In this document: in pieces, positions 46,800-59,001 of the stretch
Position numbering within the stretch: position 1 is the first letter of the stretch
Layout: each line of letters starts with the position of its first letter
Assembly (NCBI GenBank): GCA_037576215.1
Contig: JBANDB010000004.1
Coordinates: 2,232,001-2,296,000, forward strand
From: Armillaria gallica
Lineage: Eukaryota; Basidiomycota; Agaricomycetes; Agaricales; Physalacriaceae
DNA: 64,000 bases
Direction of reading: 5' to 3'
The notes under the pieces: generated by a model
What the model was told of the DNA's origin: nothing
Database searches by the model: none
The model's input: the letters and a program-made list of their open reading frames with translations, nothing else
Made by a program: the position numbers and the translations under genes

Positions 46800-47290
46800 C
46801 ACCCTCCTAGACGCAAATGAAGGGGTCCCCGGGGAGGCAAATCAGGGCTACATGGCGTGATGCCACAATATTGGCGTGTGAACTGTGGAGTTGATTGAAC
46901 GGAGCAGTAAAAATAACCATTCGGATAGGTCATCTTCCCATCTTCGTAACCGCACTTCCTAGAGCACGCACTGTGCGGTAGAGGCACCATTGAATTATTC
47001 ATTTACGCTATGTTTTGTGAACTGTGATATCTGTTCAGGGACGCGACGCGTTACCATTCAGATGGTCATTGGTCCAACGCACGTAAGTGCCCTTAGGAGC
47101 GTAGATCTACGAGCTGGCGAGCAGAATACGCGGCTACGCGACGATGCGGTTGGGATTTAGCAAACAATTCGGCGACCGTGGAAACGGCACCGGGGCACCG
47201 GAGCATCAGGACCGCGAGCCAAACCGCAGAATCCATGGTGGCCGACGTCAACATCGACTGCAAGTTAATTACTTTCCTAGGCAAATTGTC
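46800..47290. repeat. Repeat, inverted relative to 63570-64000
   Basis: The minus strand of this stretch follows the plus strand of 63570-64000 over some 430 bases: GATTCTGCGGTTTGGCTCGC and GGTCCTGATGC are identical, and CAGATATCA, AATGGT-CCTCT, TTATTTTTACTGCTC and AGTTCACACGCCAAT follow in order. In this copy the minus strand has frames with a signal-peptide-like start (MDSAVWLAVLMLRC) and a Cys-rich end (CSRKCGYEDG, GYFYCSVQS); in the other copy these are broken. Confidence 0.7.
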
Positions 47291-47902
47291 ACAATTAGTG
47301 AGCTCGCTATTGAGAAAGAAAGATGCGTACACAGAAAATCCCAACGATGCTAAGAAGAATCTGTTCGTCGAGCCATCCCAACGTTGACTCCGAGTAATCA
47401 TGTGGCCTCAAGATATCGAGCTGCCTCCATCAACTGCCCAAAGGCGTCTTCAGGGATCACGTTGTCCAGTGGGCTACAGCAGCTCTCGAAGCTGATGGAC
47501 CTGGACAAGCATCCGGTTCTGCGCATCGGCTGAGAAGGGTTATGTAAGCCAGATGACAGTATGGATGAGAAGAAGAGAGGCAGTGGAGAAGGTTCAAAGG
47601 TACGCCATAGATGCGTATGGTGAGCAAGAATTGGATCAGGAAGACGGAGACGCAGAGTTGATGGGAACGAAAACGGCAATAGCCATGAGAACATTGGCCG
47701 TCCGGCTGCAGTCGGCCGCCTCGCTGTCGATGGTCACATTGTCACACCACAAATTCCTCTCAGTTTGATTCTTGAATACTATGGAGAGTCCATCTACTCC
47801 ACGATGGAACTTCATCCAGTTTTATTCCTGGTGATGTCGCAAGTGTAAGAACTAACAGGCACACACTCCCTTTCGTTTCCATGGCGTGCTAGTATAGACC
47901 TG

Positions 47903-47950
47903 TAACCGGTCGTCTTCTATATAGATATATAAAACGGTGACGACCGGTTA
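47903..47950. repeat. 12-bp inverted repeat with A/T-rich 24-base loop
   Basis: TAACCGGTCGTC at 47903-47914 and its reverse complement at 47939-47950 enclose TTCTATATAGATATATAAAA plus four bases. It lies about 50-100 bp before the left edge of the right-hand duplication block. Confidence 0.85.
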
Positions 47951-48629
47951 ACCGTAGGCGACGGGCGTGCTAGACAAAGGCACGACTTTTCTAGATCTCA
48001 ACCCGTTTCTGGTACTATTTGAAATCTGAATGGTTGTGGTGCCTTTCTTATTCCTCCGAGCTCAGATTAGCTACTGTCGGAGTGTTCAGGGAGGTATACA
48101 ATCCTGCTACACCTTCTGTCCTCGGATGTCGGGCTCAATTCGCCAACGATTTTCGAGGTAGCTACCTATGCTCCCTCTTCTTCGCTTTACTGGCGTCATG
48201 AACGAGTCTGGTACCTATCAACGTACCGCGTAACTACTTATCAGCAATAAAGTTGCTGGCGACGGATTCTCGTGTTCAACAGAGGATGTATTGAACACGC
48301 GCAACGGTTCAATTAATGCGGGACGCACGGTACGTTCCTAACTTCCTAGCCCTCTTCCGATGTTGCTATCACTGATTTTCAGATCAGAACCATATGCACA
48401 CCACTCCAAAAATATCTTGAAGAGGAGTACAAGAAATTAAATGATACCTTCAATACATAGCAGATGATCACTGGATTGCGGATAATGTTTTACTTGCTTA
48501 ACTTCACGGATGTTTGTACTACTTCGCCTGATGTGCGGCTCAGCGGAAGGGTAATAATGGAAGGAATTTTGATAGCAGTACGATAGCAATGATAAAGCGA
48601 AGTTACATAGCTAATTCAAGTGTCAGCAT

Positions 48630-49802
48630 TCATTCAATAACAACGGTTCCTCTTTTATCTCTGGCCCACTGCAACCTCTTGCATTTTTCAAAATGCTCCC
48701 CAAACTGACTCATGCGCCTCTGGCGACCCTTACAGAAAGGACACAGGAAATGCTGGTCAAGGTGAACCTCCCTGAAGTGCTTCTCGAAGTACCTTCCCTG
48801 TACTTTGTCCTCGGGCGAGCATCTGCTAGATTCGTTCGATTTCGATGTACACTGGATGAGATCGCGATTTCGGCTATTGATATTCTTGTGGCATTCCTGT
48901 AGATGGGTCCTAATGGTATGGCCAAGGAAATACTGTCCGCATTCGCCAATGGGGCACAGATGGGGACTTCCGTCCTCTTGACTGAAGTAGTAGACTGGGT
49001 ATTCCGGGATGCCGTAGTTTGATACAAACTGGCGAGCGATCTTTGGAGGGAGATCTGCCCTTCTGTATCCGTCCGGAGTGCTGTAAAGGTATCCTCAGTA
49101 AGGGTATGTCAGGGCTTTAGTGAAAGGACGTGTACATAGCACGGGGAACGCCGACAGGAGATGCATAAAGCACAGTGCTATGCATAGGTAAGTTGGCTGA
49201 AGGACATATCGAACCAACAAAGATGCGTACGGTTTCATAGTAGGATCTTCGGCGACGGGACTCACAGCATGAGCATGAAACCCGTCTTGAACAGGCGTAC
49301 ACCGCCTATGGCACGAATACGAGTTAATAACACGGTGAAACAACAAGATCGACATGCACAGGAACTGAGTTTCCCATCTCTACATAAGGCGAAACGATTT
49401 CATTAGTGGCTAGGTTGTTAAAAAGGCGCGGGACATCCGACGTTGGCGGAACTGCTGTACTGGCTGTAAAGAAGGGACTGCGATACCACAATTAAATTTC
49501 GAACTAGACAGCAGATGAGATAGGTAACCTACGCAGTCAAAATAGGTTGGAGTACGCCGCTCAGAGACGAGCTATTCGTGAGAGGAAAGTGATTGTCGTA
49601 TGATTCATCAGTACTGTAGTAAATTTGTGTTAAGAAAAGCGGGAGAAATCGCGGAGGACATGCACCTCTGCGGAAGAATGATAATTCTCTGCTGATGATG
49701 AATGCTATAATAGTTTCTTTGAGCCTGGATATGAAGCGCAAATCAGAAGTCACGAACACAGGCGCCTGAAGCGGAACACTGCCTGGGTAGCTACGTTGTG
49801 AC
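48630..49802 (-). CDS. Three-finger C2H2/C2HC zinc-finger protein, member E
   Basis: The last exon (49080-48630, 149 residues) is intact: hallmark TPDGYRRADLPPKIARQF, finger 1 (CPIGEC...HLQECH), finger 2 (C...SRCSPE...HFREVH), finger 3 (CPFC...HFEKC) and a short basic end. Upstream the minus strand shows exons aligned with those of member A (for example TASTAVPPTSDVPRLFNN, and CTPVQDGFHAHAVSP). The exon before the fingers ends at GTACAC in the correct phase. One joint in the upstream part needs an unusually short intron of about 39 nt or else marks a frameshift, and the first exon is not located. Function as for the other members is unknown. Confidence 0.55.
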
Positions 49803-51329
49803 CTGAAATACCGAGCCAATGTTGTAGAAGAGATAGCTGTTGTATATCAATTAGAAAATTCACGATGGTTGCTCATTAATGGGCTCCGTAAAACGTTCCA
49901 CTACGGCGCTTTGAAGGGGAGTCCAGCTTCCCGGACGGCGTTCGAAGCTAAGAATAGTGTGTAGGATGAGTCGTGGATGTCGAGGAGCTAGCCAGAGAGC
50001 TGGGCGCGCCTGTGATTACCCACGTCAGACATTTCCATATGCAAGGATCAGGTTATGAACAATGAAAGTGAGGGGAAGAGATGAAGAAGGTGAGGTCTTT
50101 TTAACTGGGGTCGGAGGACTGCCAACTTCAGATAGAAGGTCTGAAAAGCCGGACGGTCTGTCTGTCTTGGACAACTACGTATCCAACACGTTCTTGAGAG
50201 TAGTCACAGCTGCGATCAATATTTCCGACAACGGCGACCTCAACACAACACAGGATTGCATTGTATTAAACGGAGTTATGAGAATGGAGATAGTAATCAG
50301 CCAATAAAAGGTGTGATGTTAAGCAGAGAAGACTTATTCCCGCGTATTCGTCTGGGACGCTTAGATGCAAGTTGCAAGGCCTTTTCTGTAAGGTTCTGGT
50401 ATAACAAGGGAAACCGAATATGTGTAACGTTAGATGTCATTGGGACGTGCTTTGTTTGATCCATACTAGTCTCTCACCAGTTGCTTACAACGCATAACTG
50501 TTGAGTGGGCTAGAAGCAGAGTTATACGCCTGAAATAACGTACACGCAAGGTCCTGTATTCCAGTCACGCGCAACCTTCATTGTCAACAGAAATGAAGAC
50601 TTTCACCGCCATATGCGTCGTGGAGTATTAGGTAGAACTACAAAGAAGCGGCGGGCAATCACCAGGCGGCCAGTGTGAGCGTACAAGCTACAAGTGAGTG
50701 CTGAATCGTCAATACAGAAATACGTAGTGCTCACACTGCCAGATCTATTCTACCTCAAACTACTTAAACAGTCAACCCCCGCTTACTTCGGCTTGAGTTT
50801 TGGACAGCGCCCCCGTTAGACATGGTGGTTCACTCGGTATGGTCTGTATAGATTCAGTATCAATGCCTTTACTATCGCTGCTAGAAATGGGAACTGGAGT
50901 AGCCTTTCCTGCATGTGGGTCTGACTGTCACCAAAAGGACGAACCAACATAACGGACTTCATACCAACAACCTTCGTGGTGTCGCCGACGCCGAGCCACT
51001 GTTTCCTTCGCCCCGGACTAGTCTTTATTCAGCCGCTTTCCTCTCTTCCTTGTTCGTGAGGAGCTCCATCCACATGGGACCAAGGAACGAAGATCCGACC
51101 TCTCGATGTTTATACGCTATGAAGAGATAGGCCAATCAATCCACTCTAATATTTCGAGAAGTCCGAGCCGAGTAGAAATTCGGATTGAAACAGATTATCG
51201 GCAAAAAGACACCTATTCCCCTTGTCCCAAGTAAGATCAATAATTGCTGTAAGACAGCAGTGTGCATGAAGCTAGAAGGGCGGTGTCAAATAGCGGACGT
51301 CTCATAGTACGGAGACTATGCGAATTGTC
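49803..51329. other. Non-coding part of the right duplication block
   Basis: 50160-50380 aligns with 23400-23580 of the left block. No gene is supported; the longest frames are short and not shared with the left block. Confidence 0.3.
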
Positions 51330-51965
51330 CATCTCGTCATCCTAGGATCCGATGGGCTTGTGGCCATTTTGGGGGCATTTCTTTAGTCCTTCATCAATTG
51401 GCCATGTAATCGATGATAGGTTTCCACGCCGCCTTCGAAGTTGGAGTTTTGAATGGCGTTCATATGAATACGTCAAAGAGGGACCATTCGACCGATGACT
51501 TTGATGGTTGAGAATGCCTCATTTGGCCAAACAGTCTGTGGTAGCAGTGAGATGAGATACATCAACTATAATTATCTTACTCGCTGATAATAGTGTTGAT
51601 AGAGTACGTTTGCGGAACAAGCATCCGGAGGCGAACATAAGTATGCTAAACAGTGAAGAACCGCATCCTATGAAGAAAACACGGAGTGAGACAGCTACTA
51701 ATAGCATTCGATGATGCGTCCGAAGACAAGCTGCTGTGTTTGACGCCTGGTGAGAGAATTGAGACTAGCAACGGATTGTCTCCCTGGAGATTTCGAACGT
51801 TCAAACAATAAGTTCGTCTAATAGTCAGATTAAATATTAACCTGAAAGGCCAGTTAGAGCTGACGGGGCTGGCGTCAAGGGAAAAAAGAGCGCACAGACG
51901 AGAAGTATCCTGAAACCAACCTGAAACAGGACCGATATGTCCGGCCGCGCGCTCGAGGAGGCCAT
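51330..51965 (-). pseudogene. Damaged copy of the small membrane-protein-like gene
   Basis: From the ATG at 51965 the minus strand reads MASSSARPDISVLFQVGFRI and a hydrophobic segment (LLVCALFFPLTPAP) that parallels the first hydrophobic exon of the gene at 24137-25046, ending at a similar CCTTTCAGGT. The region aligned with its main exon (about 51330-51450; shared run CATCGGATCCTAGGATG-like) has a stop at the Asp-Pro-Arg position and no continuous frame. It is therefore scored as decayed. Confidence 0.4.
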
Positions 51966-52534
51966 AGCTCTCGTTTTGTAATGCTCTCGACAGTCCTTAG
52001 CTTAAGTAGGAGTCAGTGCTTGATCAGAGATTGAAGGCCAACTATTGAAGGCGTTTGGTGCAAGTTCAGTGCGGATGAGCGCCATGAAGCGGCGATTGGC
52101 GCTACTTCCAACATCCGCCGGTCCCGGGCCGAGTCGAACTACGATGACAAATCCAAAACGCTCCAATTTCTTTCGCTCCCCGCCCAGCGCCCAGTGCTAG
52201 CGAACGTTGAGCATCTCCACCTCGAGCACCGAGACTTTTTCACCAGAGCTTTCTGTCGTTATGGTAAATACAGTTGAGATACAGAAGGATGACAGATAAC
52301 CTCATCCTACTCCATATCATCATCCACAGCAGTTAAGCACTGAGAAATTTCCAGTCTAGTCGGATTGACGTTATACACTTCGTTCCTGAAGGTGCATCAA
52401 TAATCGATTGCTGTTGCGTGGAAACCGCTTTCTGTCTTTTGCAGGTAACAGTAGAGTACGTGCTGCTACTCAGTGCATGAAATACACGCTTAGCGTTAAC
52501 GTCGACTAAGAAACTATTCTAGCTAAGATGGGCC

Positions 52535-53842
52535 CTTTGGCCATAGAACCTTACAAACCGCAAAATGCCTGTGCAAACGGTCGAACCTCGTCTGCCGACC
52601 CATACAAAATGGGCACAGAGAATGCGCGAGAGAGTGCATCGTTTTACGAAGTATCTCCCTTGGAGAACTTTTCTAGGCGGGCATGTGCTCTTTGGGTGTG
52701 ACTGTTGGTATTCGGATGAAATTTTTCAAGATGAGTTTTGATAGACTTTCCGATGAACCGGCGTCCGCAGCTCAGTGGATAAATGGTCGTCACTGTAACT
52801 GTCTCTCTAATAATAGTAGACGTGAATGGGAATGCCATAGGCTCGTATGATTTTTTCGGCCATATCAAAGGCAAAATACCGTCTGTGGTAACCTGGAGGG
52901 CTAAGAAGTATACGACCGTTTGTGAAACTTGAAATACTTGCGGAGGGACACGTACTAAGCCTGCGGGCGGATAGTATCTACGCAATAGGCAGAGGTACTA
53001 CATCATCATGAGCACGTCGAGATTTGGATCATGAATTAGGCACCACCACGTACAATACTTCCTGGATGTTTCCATTCGAGATAACAATACTAGTGTTTTC
53101 AGCAGTTGTAGCTAAGCTAAACGATACTTGTGGAAGTTGAGCACTTTAAGTGCTGCATGTCCGCGTCAGAGAATTCGATAAAAACTGGGGAGAATAACTT
53201 ACAAGCTGGTCATCGTTGTATCTGATTGTGGTGTCGCAGTCGGTGCAACGTTCTGAGCTGGATCATTTGCGAGAGGGATGTAGCTATCGTGGGGATGATA
53301 GCAGTGTTTAGTCCTGCTCAAGTCAACCGTTACAATAGGGCAGAAGCAGCCACTAATTACATTGAACGCACCTGTCTGTTGGCAGTGCTTTGGGTCCTGT
53401 TGGAAGGTTTTCGGTGGGACTGTGGCCATTGATGTCAAATAACTGACCCCATTTGTATGGCACACAGCGGTGTTTGGGTCAACGATAGAATCGGTGCAGC
53501 TTGACAGGAGTGAGTCTGCTTTATGGCTAACGGCAGACGGGCGAACGAGATATGAGGAGAAGATAGACCGAAAAGATTTGTTTGGAGCTTTAGAGAGGAA
53601 TATGAGTTAGTCGAAAAGCTTACGGATGGTAGAGCTCATTATAGAGGAAACCTCGTGGGATTAGCATCGGACCCCGAGATCTCGGATACTAATTCACGAG
53701 GTGAATGAGGACGATGACTAGCTCGGTGAGAGAACTGAGCGCACCTGCTGACATTGATACCATCAGTCTGCGAGGGATCAACATAGCGTGATGGAGATGT
53801 GTAATGTCCTGGAACCCATGTACAGAGCTGCCATTGGGGCAT
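52535..53842 (-). pseudogene. Three-finger zinc-finger protein, member F (broken)
   Basis: Paralogue of member B. The first exon is still open and starts with a true ATG (53842, MPQWQLCTWVPGHYTSPS). The acceptor of the tiny second exon is lost (CTATAATG where B has CTACAGTG). In the finger exon an in-frame TAG at 52807-52809 follows the VYYY motif, a small deletion shifts the frame at the first Cys of finger 1, and about 30 bases covering finger 2 are missing. The last finger is still recognisable in DNA. It cannot make a family-type protein. Confidence 0.8.
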
Positions 53843-56800
53843 ATCGAAGCGGTGAAAGGATCGAATTCAGCAGGGCGATCCGTACGGTTAGTATTTAAGG
53901 ATCGGACGTAGCGCCAAGGCGGCTTGCCGCTGACAGAGGAGGCCCTGGGTAGTCTGATTTTATTGCCAATTAGTTTTAGAAAAATACAACTGCAAGACCT
54001 GGCAGGTTGCCGAGGTGGTCTTCGTCGACAACTTTGCGCGCCGGAAGTTGCAAGACAGTGACGGCATCACGCATAGTTTCCGGAAAGGTCGACAGCGTTG
54101 TGTGAAGAGATTTGATCGCATTAGGGGGGGAAGGGAACGGTCAAAATGACGATTATGCCTCAATTGTGAAAGCGATCATGGAACTATCACGGGCCTGCTG
54201 TTTGAGTTGCTGACCCCGTCGAAATGCTTCTTTGAAGACGCGGTGACGTCGCTTCCCCGGATTAAACAGGAAGCGGAATAATCGAAGGAATCGAAGCCAT
54301 AATTGTCCCCATAATCGCTCACAATTTCCTGTTCTGACAACACCCTATTGCTTCTTCTGATGTGCGACGACTTTATGAACTTTTGCCAAGCGATTTGATT
54401 CAGCGGTGTTGTCGATCGTATCCTATTACCATACGCTTGGGGAAAAGACTCTATATCGTGTTGATCAGTCAAAAGAGACGATAGGAATCTGAATTCTACA
54501 CGCCTGATGATTCGAGTGATATTTTCATATAGAGCTAGTTTTCATCCGGAACGTAACTCAGGTTCATTACATTGATTAGCGCCCGTAGTATACGCAATAG
54601 ACAAGGGAAAACGAATGAAAGACCTGCACAATGTCAGGAAAACTGGCCTCAAGGGCGACCTGAACTCGAGGTAGTAGGTGGCTCTTGTCGGCCACAACAA
54701 ACAAAGGTAGTTAGAGTACAACGACACCAGCATCGAAAGTGGACACCCACAAAAGAGTTGTTGGGATTACGGGCGGGAGGCTTCCATGAGGACTGGGAAC
54801 TCTCAGCCACGACGACGTGGCGCAAACATGGCGAAGAGCCCCATCATGTTTAGAATGCAATGAGAGCATGGTGACTAGTATGTCGCGTCAAGGGAAGGGG
54901 AAAACTTCTGAGTATGAGGAAGAAACGTCGAATGCCAAATCATTTGGCCCTGAGGTCATGGCAGAAGATCGTTACATCATCGTGGCACGTGCCAATGGCA
55001 TCCGCCGTCCGACAATGAACTTCTCTCGTCCACTTCATCATGGGACGCCGGTTGTATCATCACCACCGTGTCATTCTACATTTCATGTCGAAAATAACTA
55101 CACTGCTGTATTATAGATACTGACGCCCGGAGCTGCCCAGTGTCGACGATTGTCTACTCTTTCTTCTAAGTACTATCTCTGCACTCCGACTTTGTCGGCA
55201 TCTGTATAAAGCAGAATAATTCTCCTCATTCTCACATTCTCATGCTATTGTGTCTTCGTTATCGTTCCAAAGTATCTGAATTGACAGCAGACGTCCTAGT
55301 TTTGGGACCTCCAGCCAATTGTCGTCCTTGCGACCTAGGCCAAACAGCGGCTCCCCGCCATGACTTCCTACAAGGTCTATCTCGTGAACCTGTTCGCTGA
55401 CTGTTGCTGTACTGTCTATACTGTCTGTTGCAGAAGTCCACGACTCATGCCTTGTCCGTCTGATATTGTGGTACGTCTCTTTGGTGCTCATTCGCTTTCA
55501 AGCATTGTAATGTTGACCATGACATGACAGTACAGCCTTATTGATGTACTTAGCGTACGTTTCAACTGAGTAAATTCCTATGGATTCGCACCTTCGAAGC
55601 TTGTTTTTACTAAACGATAGCGTCGTATATGGCTCTTATCCCACGGTTAGATTCATATTTTTTTTCTACGCAAGCCTGGCTGGAAGCATAAGCAAAGGAT
55701 GCTTGCGATGTAGTGTAGGTATCTGGTCTGGTAGGTGCGCCAGCCGGGTTAATCTATTTTTACTCATCCGAAATTCCGGTTAGCAGTCATACCCAGACCG
55801 TGCGTACTAGTGATCACATTTACGGCTAAAGAGCAGGGAACCGACAACGAACCATCGAACCCTACTTGCATGTCATTGTTGAATGACTCGGACTCGAGAT
55901 ATTGTAAGTGTTATTAATTGACCTTTCACTTGAGGAGATACTTAGGTTGAAACATATACCACAAGATCCTTGATAGCCTATATTAAAGCCGGAATGAAGT
56001 TTCGTATTTACTTTGCGAGCTCCGAGCTCCCAATTTAGATCAAGATGCTAGTCACTTCGTTGGAATTCTGGTGAGCCTCGCTTATACGTAAATTTGGTAT
56101 GCGCTTACATCTTTCATCTCTCTCTACTTCTCAAGAACCTCCTTTCGGTTTACATTCTTATTGGTGCAAAACTCAGAACATCAGAATCACTTCCCACGTT
56201 CGGGATCATGAGTACTACATGTGTTCTCTCTACTCTTCAATCAGCGCTTTCTAGTAGCATCAGACAGGTCAGGCCTTCAGGAACCATTTATTCATGTGGC
56301 GTCCCTAGGAGCTCTAACAACGCAGTTTTGAATATGAAGATGATTTCTCTCCCGTGTCCTTGTAACGGCGGGTGCGATTGATGGAATGATTGACCTCTTT
56401 CTACCAAAGGCAAGGGATATGTTAGCAACGAGTTTCCGGGGGTAGACCCAACCTTCTAGGCTCTGAGGTGCTATTGAACCTAATTGAAATTACGTCGTCT
56501 CTTCTCATTCCTGTACCCTGTGGGAAATGCCGGGCCCTCTTCTCCCCGGCACACATCTGCGCGCTTATACAAGAAAGCACCACGTCAGCGACTCTTTTTT
56601 GCCAGGACTATGATCATTTTTGCTCATTGACGCCTGTTCTAATGCACTAATTTCGTAGATAACCCCTCGAAGGCCTACTCAATACTTTTCCATCGATTTT
56701 GCCGGCTTTCGTTCTGATGCCTCAAGTCTGCGCTGATGGAGTGTTGCAAACTCGGGTGTAACGGTTATATTCTTGCATGTTATCAGTCAAGATCGAGAAG

Positions 56801-57538
56801 CCCAATGACTGACTGCCAGTCAACGAATCGTAGACGGTGAACTGTATCCCAACTACACCAACTTTGTTTGCTCATCTTCCTGGATTTTAGGCCGCTTTAT
56901 ACGCAACTTTGGTTCAACTCGCTAAGTGGTGTGACTATTTCAAGTGACGTTACAATGATCCCTCAGTCCCGCCTGCTCCTCGCCGTTCACGTCTTTGGTG
57001 TCCCTGCTTTATCCAAGGTATGTAGTACCGAATCCGTCTGTGGACATGACACATTAACACCCAAATCTCAGAGTGCGCCGGATCTTGTAGGATCACTCAC
57101 GAACTCCAAGCAGGTTTCTTATGCCTCCCGTTTCCTTTTCATCATCTTGTCTCTGCTTCCGTAACCGCGCTACGAAACAAATCGGACACTACCCCGAGTC
57201 CAAACATCGAGTCCGATATTGCCGATCGCCGAACGGACGAGTGCGAGAAGTTGTCGACGAGGACTCTTGATGACCTTCTACTCTCGGCAAAATAGAAGGA
57301 AAACTCATCTGCAAAGTTGCGTCGTCTGTGTAAGACATATTTGGTCGACCAGTCGCTGGTAACAGTATTAAAGACGAGGGCTTTGTGCGTGAACCCCAGC
57401 CTGCTTCTCCATCTTCGTCTCGATAACCAAGGATTGACTGGTATTCATGATGATTGACGAGGATACCTACAGGTTTTCCTTTTCCCTTGCCAAACTTGTC
57501 AATGTTCTCATAAGCCTTAACATTCCAGTGGAATTCCG
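53843..57538. other. Mostly non-coding part of the right duplication block
   Basis: Anchors to the left block occur at 54440-54500, 56040-56180, 56260-56650 and 57190-57360. A plus-strand frame at 54817-55116 is open but unlike anything at the corresponding place in the left block. No gene is called. Confidence 0.3.
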
Positions 57539-58531
57539 ATGATTGAAAATTCAGCAGCTGCAGGAATATTCGCCCGGAACGAGATACCGGGAGTTCATGC
57601 TCCCTGGGATGACGAGCAGATGACGGCTGAAGAGAGGGCCACAGATCGTCTGGCTAATAGCCATTTACAAGGATCGAGGCTTCCGGCGCAAAGGTAAGGT
57701 ACACTGGCCTGGTCATTTCTTCAACTCAACGAAATTGTAGGCACACCAGTGATGGCGGTGCTTCGTACTATTCTTCCTATGGCGGTGCTTATACCACTAA
57801 GGCAACGGTTAACCCCGCTGGTACCACCGTATCCCATGGTACAGCCAATACTTCTTTTCCGTAGGTGCCTCTACTTGTATGCTGACTTTAACACGCGTTT
57901 CAACACACCTTCTTCCGTTTTAGTCCTAGTTCTCACTACAGTGAGATTCACATGCCCGAGCTCGCAACCCCGAAGGGTTTCCAGTCTCATGGTTTCGCCC
58001 CAATAGAGCCGTCTTTGGGAGCGGCAACATGGGACAGAGCTACCCATGCCGTCCGTCGTCCTATGCCTTGGTATGACTTCGTCGATTGTTACGATTTTTG
58101 TTCAATGAATACTATACAGCCCTCCCGGGTACGAAAAGAAACAATTTACCCACAAAATGGCACACGAAATTGTTCAGAGACACAGCATCCCGTATCAGGA
58201 CGTTTATCATTACGATTGGGTCGACGAAAGCTACCATCACTGTCCCATCGCCGGTTGTCTGTCCGGAGAGAATACTTTCAGAGGAGACGCCATCAAAGCG
58301 CACCTTGAACTTTACCATCCGAACATCACCACTACGAAGAACGTCGTGTGCATCAGGAAATCGCATAACTCGAGCAAGTGCCAGCCCGGGAGTGATGTGA
58401 AGGGGAAGTCTTATGAGCTGCATTTCAGGGAGAAACATTCCGATGCTCATTCGTTGTGTCCCTTCTGCGGTCGTCGATATAGGAGGGCTGATTATCTTTG
58501 CAGGCATTTTGAGAAATGCAAGTACCTCTGA
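57539..58531 (+). CDS. Three-finger C2H2/C2HC zinc-finger protein, member G
   Basis: Four exons (57539-57693, 57741-57860, 57924-58070, 58120-58531) join into 277 residues. The start aligns with the second Met of member C; the region aligned with C's first Met now reads ATG TTC TCA TAA, so the gene appears to have shifted its start downstream. Three exons of C correspond to one longer exon here. The N-terminal 140 residues are Ser/Thr/Tyr-rich (GGASYYSSYGGAYTTKATVN). Then hallmark PPGYEKKQFTHKMAHE and fingers Cys182, Cys187, His202, His207; Cys218, Cys228, His242, His247; Cys254, Cys257, His270, Cys274. Introns are 47-63 nt. Role unknown. Confidence 0.88.
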
Positions 58532-59001
58532 CCATGTAGCGTATACATATAGCAGTATCTTTCTCGCGTATTTTCGCACTATCTGCTTTGTGATAAATTC
58601 CTCGTATTTTCATTATTTCGTCCAAAATGTGTTACGGACACGTCACCACCGTGAACATAATTTGTGCGTACAGTTGTCGTAATGCCCCTCGCGGTCCTTA
58701 CAGACGGAATGTCTTGGCTTTGTCCTGATGCAAGTGCCGAAATTGAAGAAACCGAGGTCGAAGAGCGGATAATAATCTTCGTTGTGGTGCCTGAAATATT
58801 GTGGTTCTTCAGATTCGTCTTGGGTATACCGGCAGCGCGACATCGGGCACTCTCGTTCCATGTCTGCTCTCTCCTCGGCGGATTGAAGATTGCGTGCGGC
58901 GTGGGATGAGTTTCGCTCAGGCTCTAGGCTCTATCCACTTGGAGTTAGTAAATAGATATCCGATATGAAGGTCACTTTGATACAACGTTGATACCTGCCT
59001 T

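Larger units (their letters stand above)
48000..58950. repeat. Right copy of an approximately 11-kb segmental duplication
   Basis: Colinear with 20900-31950. It keeps the zinc-finger genes in the same order and orientation (48630 minus, 52535-53842 minus, 57539-58531 plus). Decay is uneven: the middle zinc-finger gene and the small membrane gene are damaged here but open in the left copy. Confidence 0.8.
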
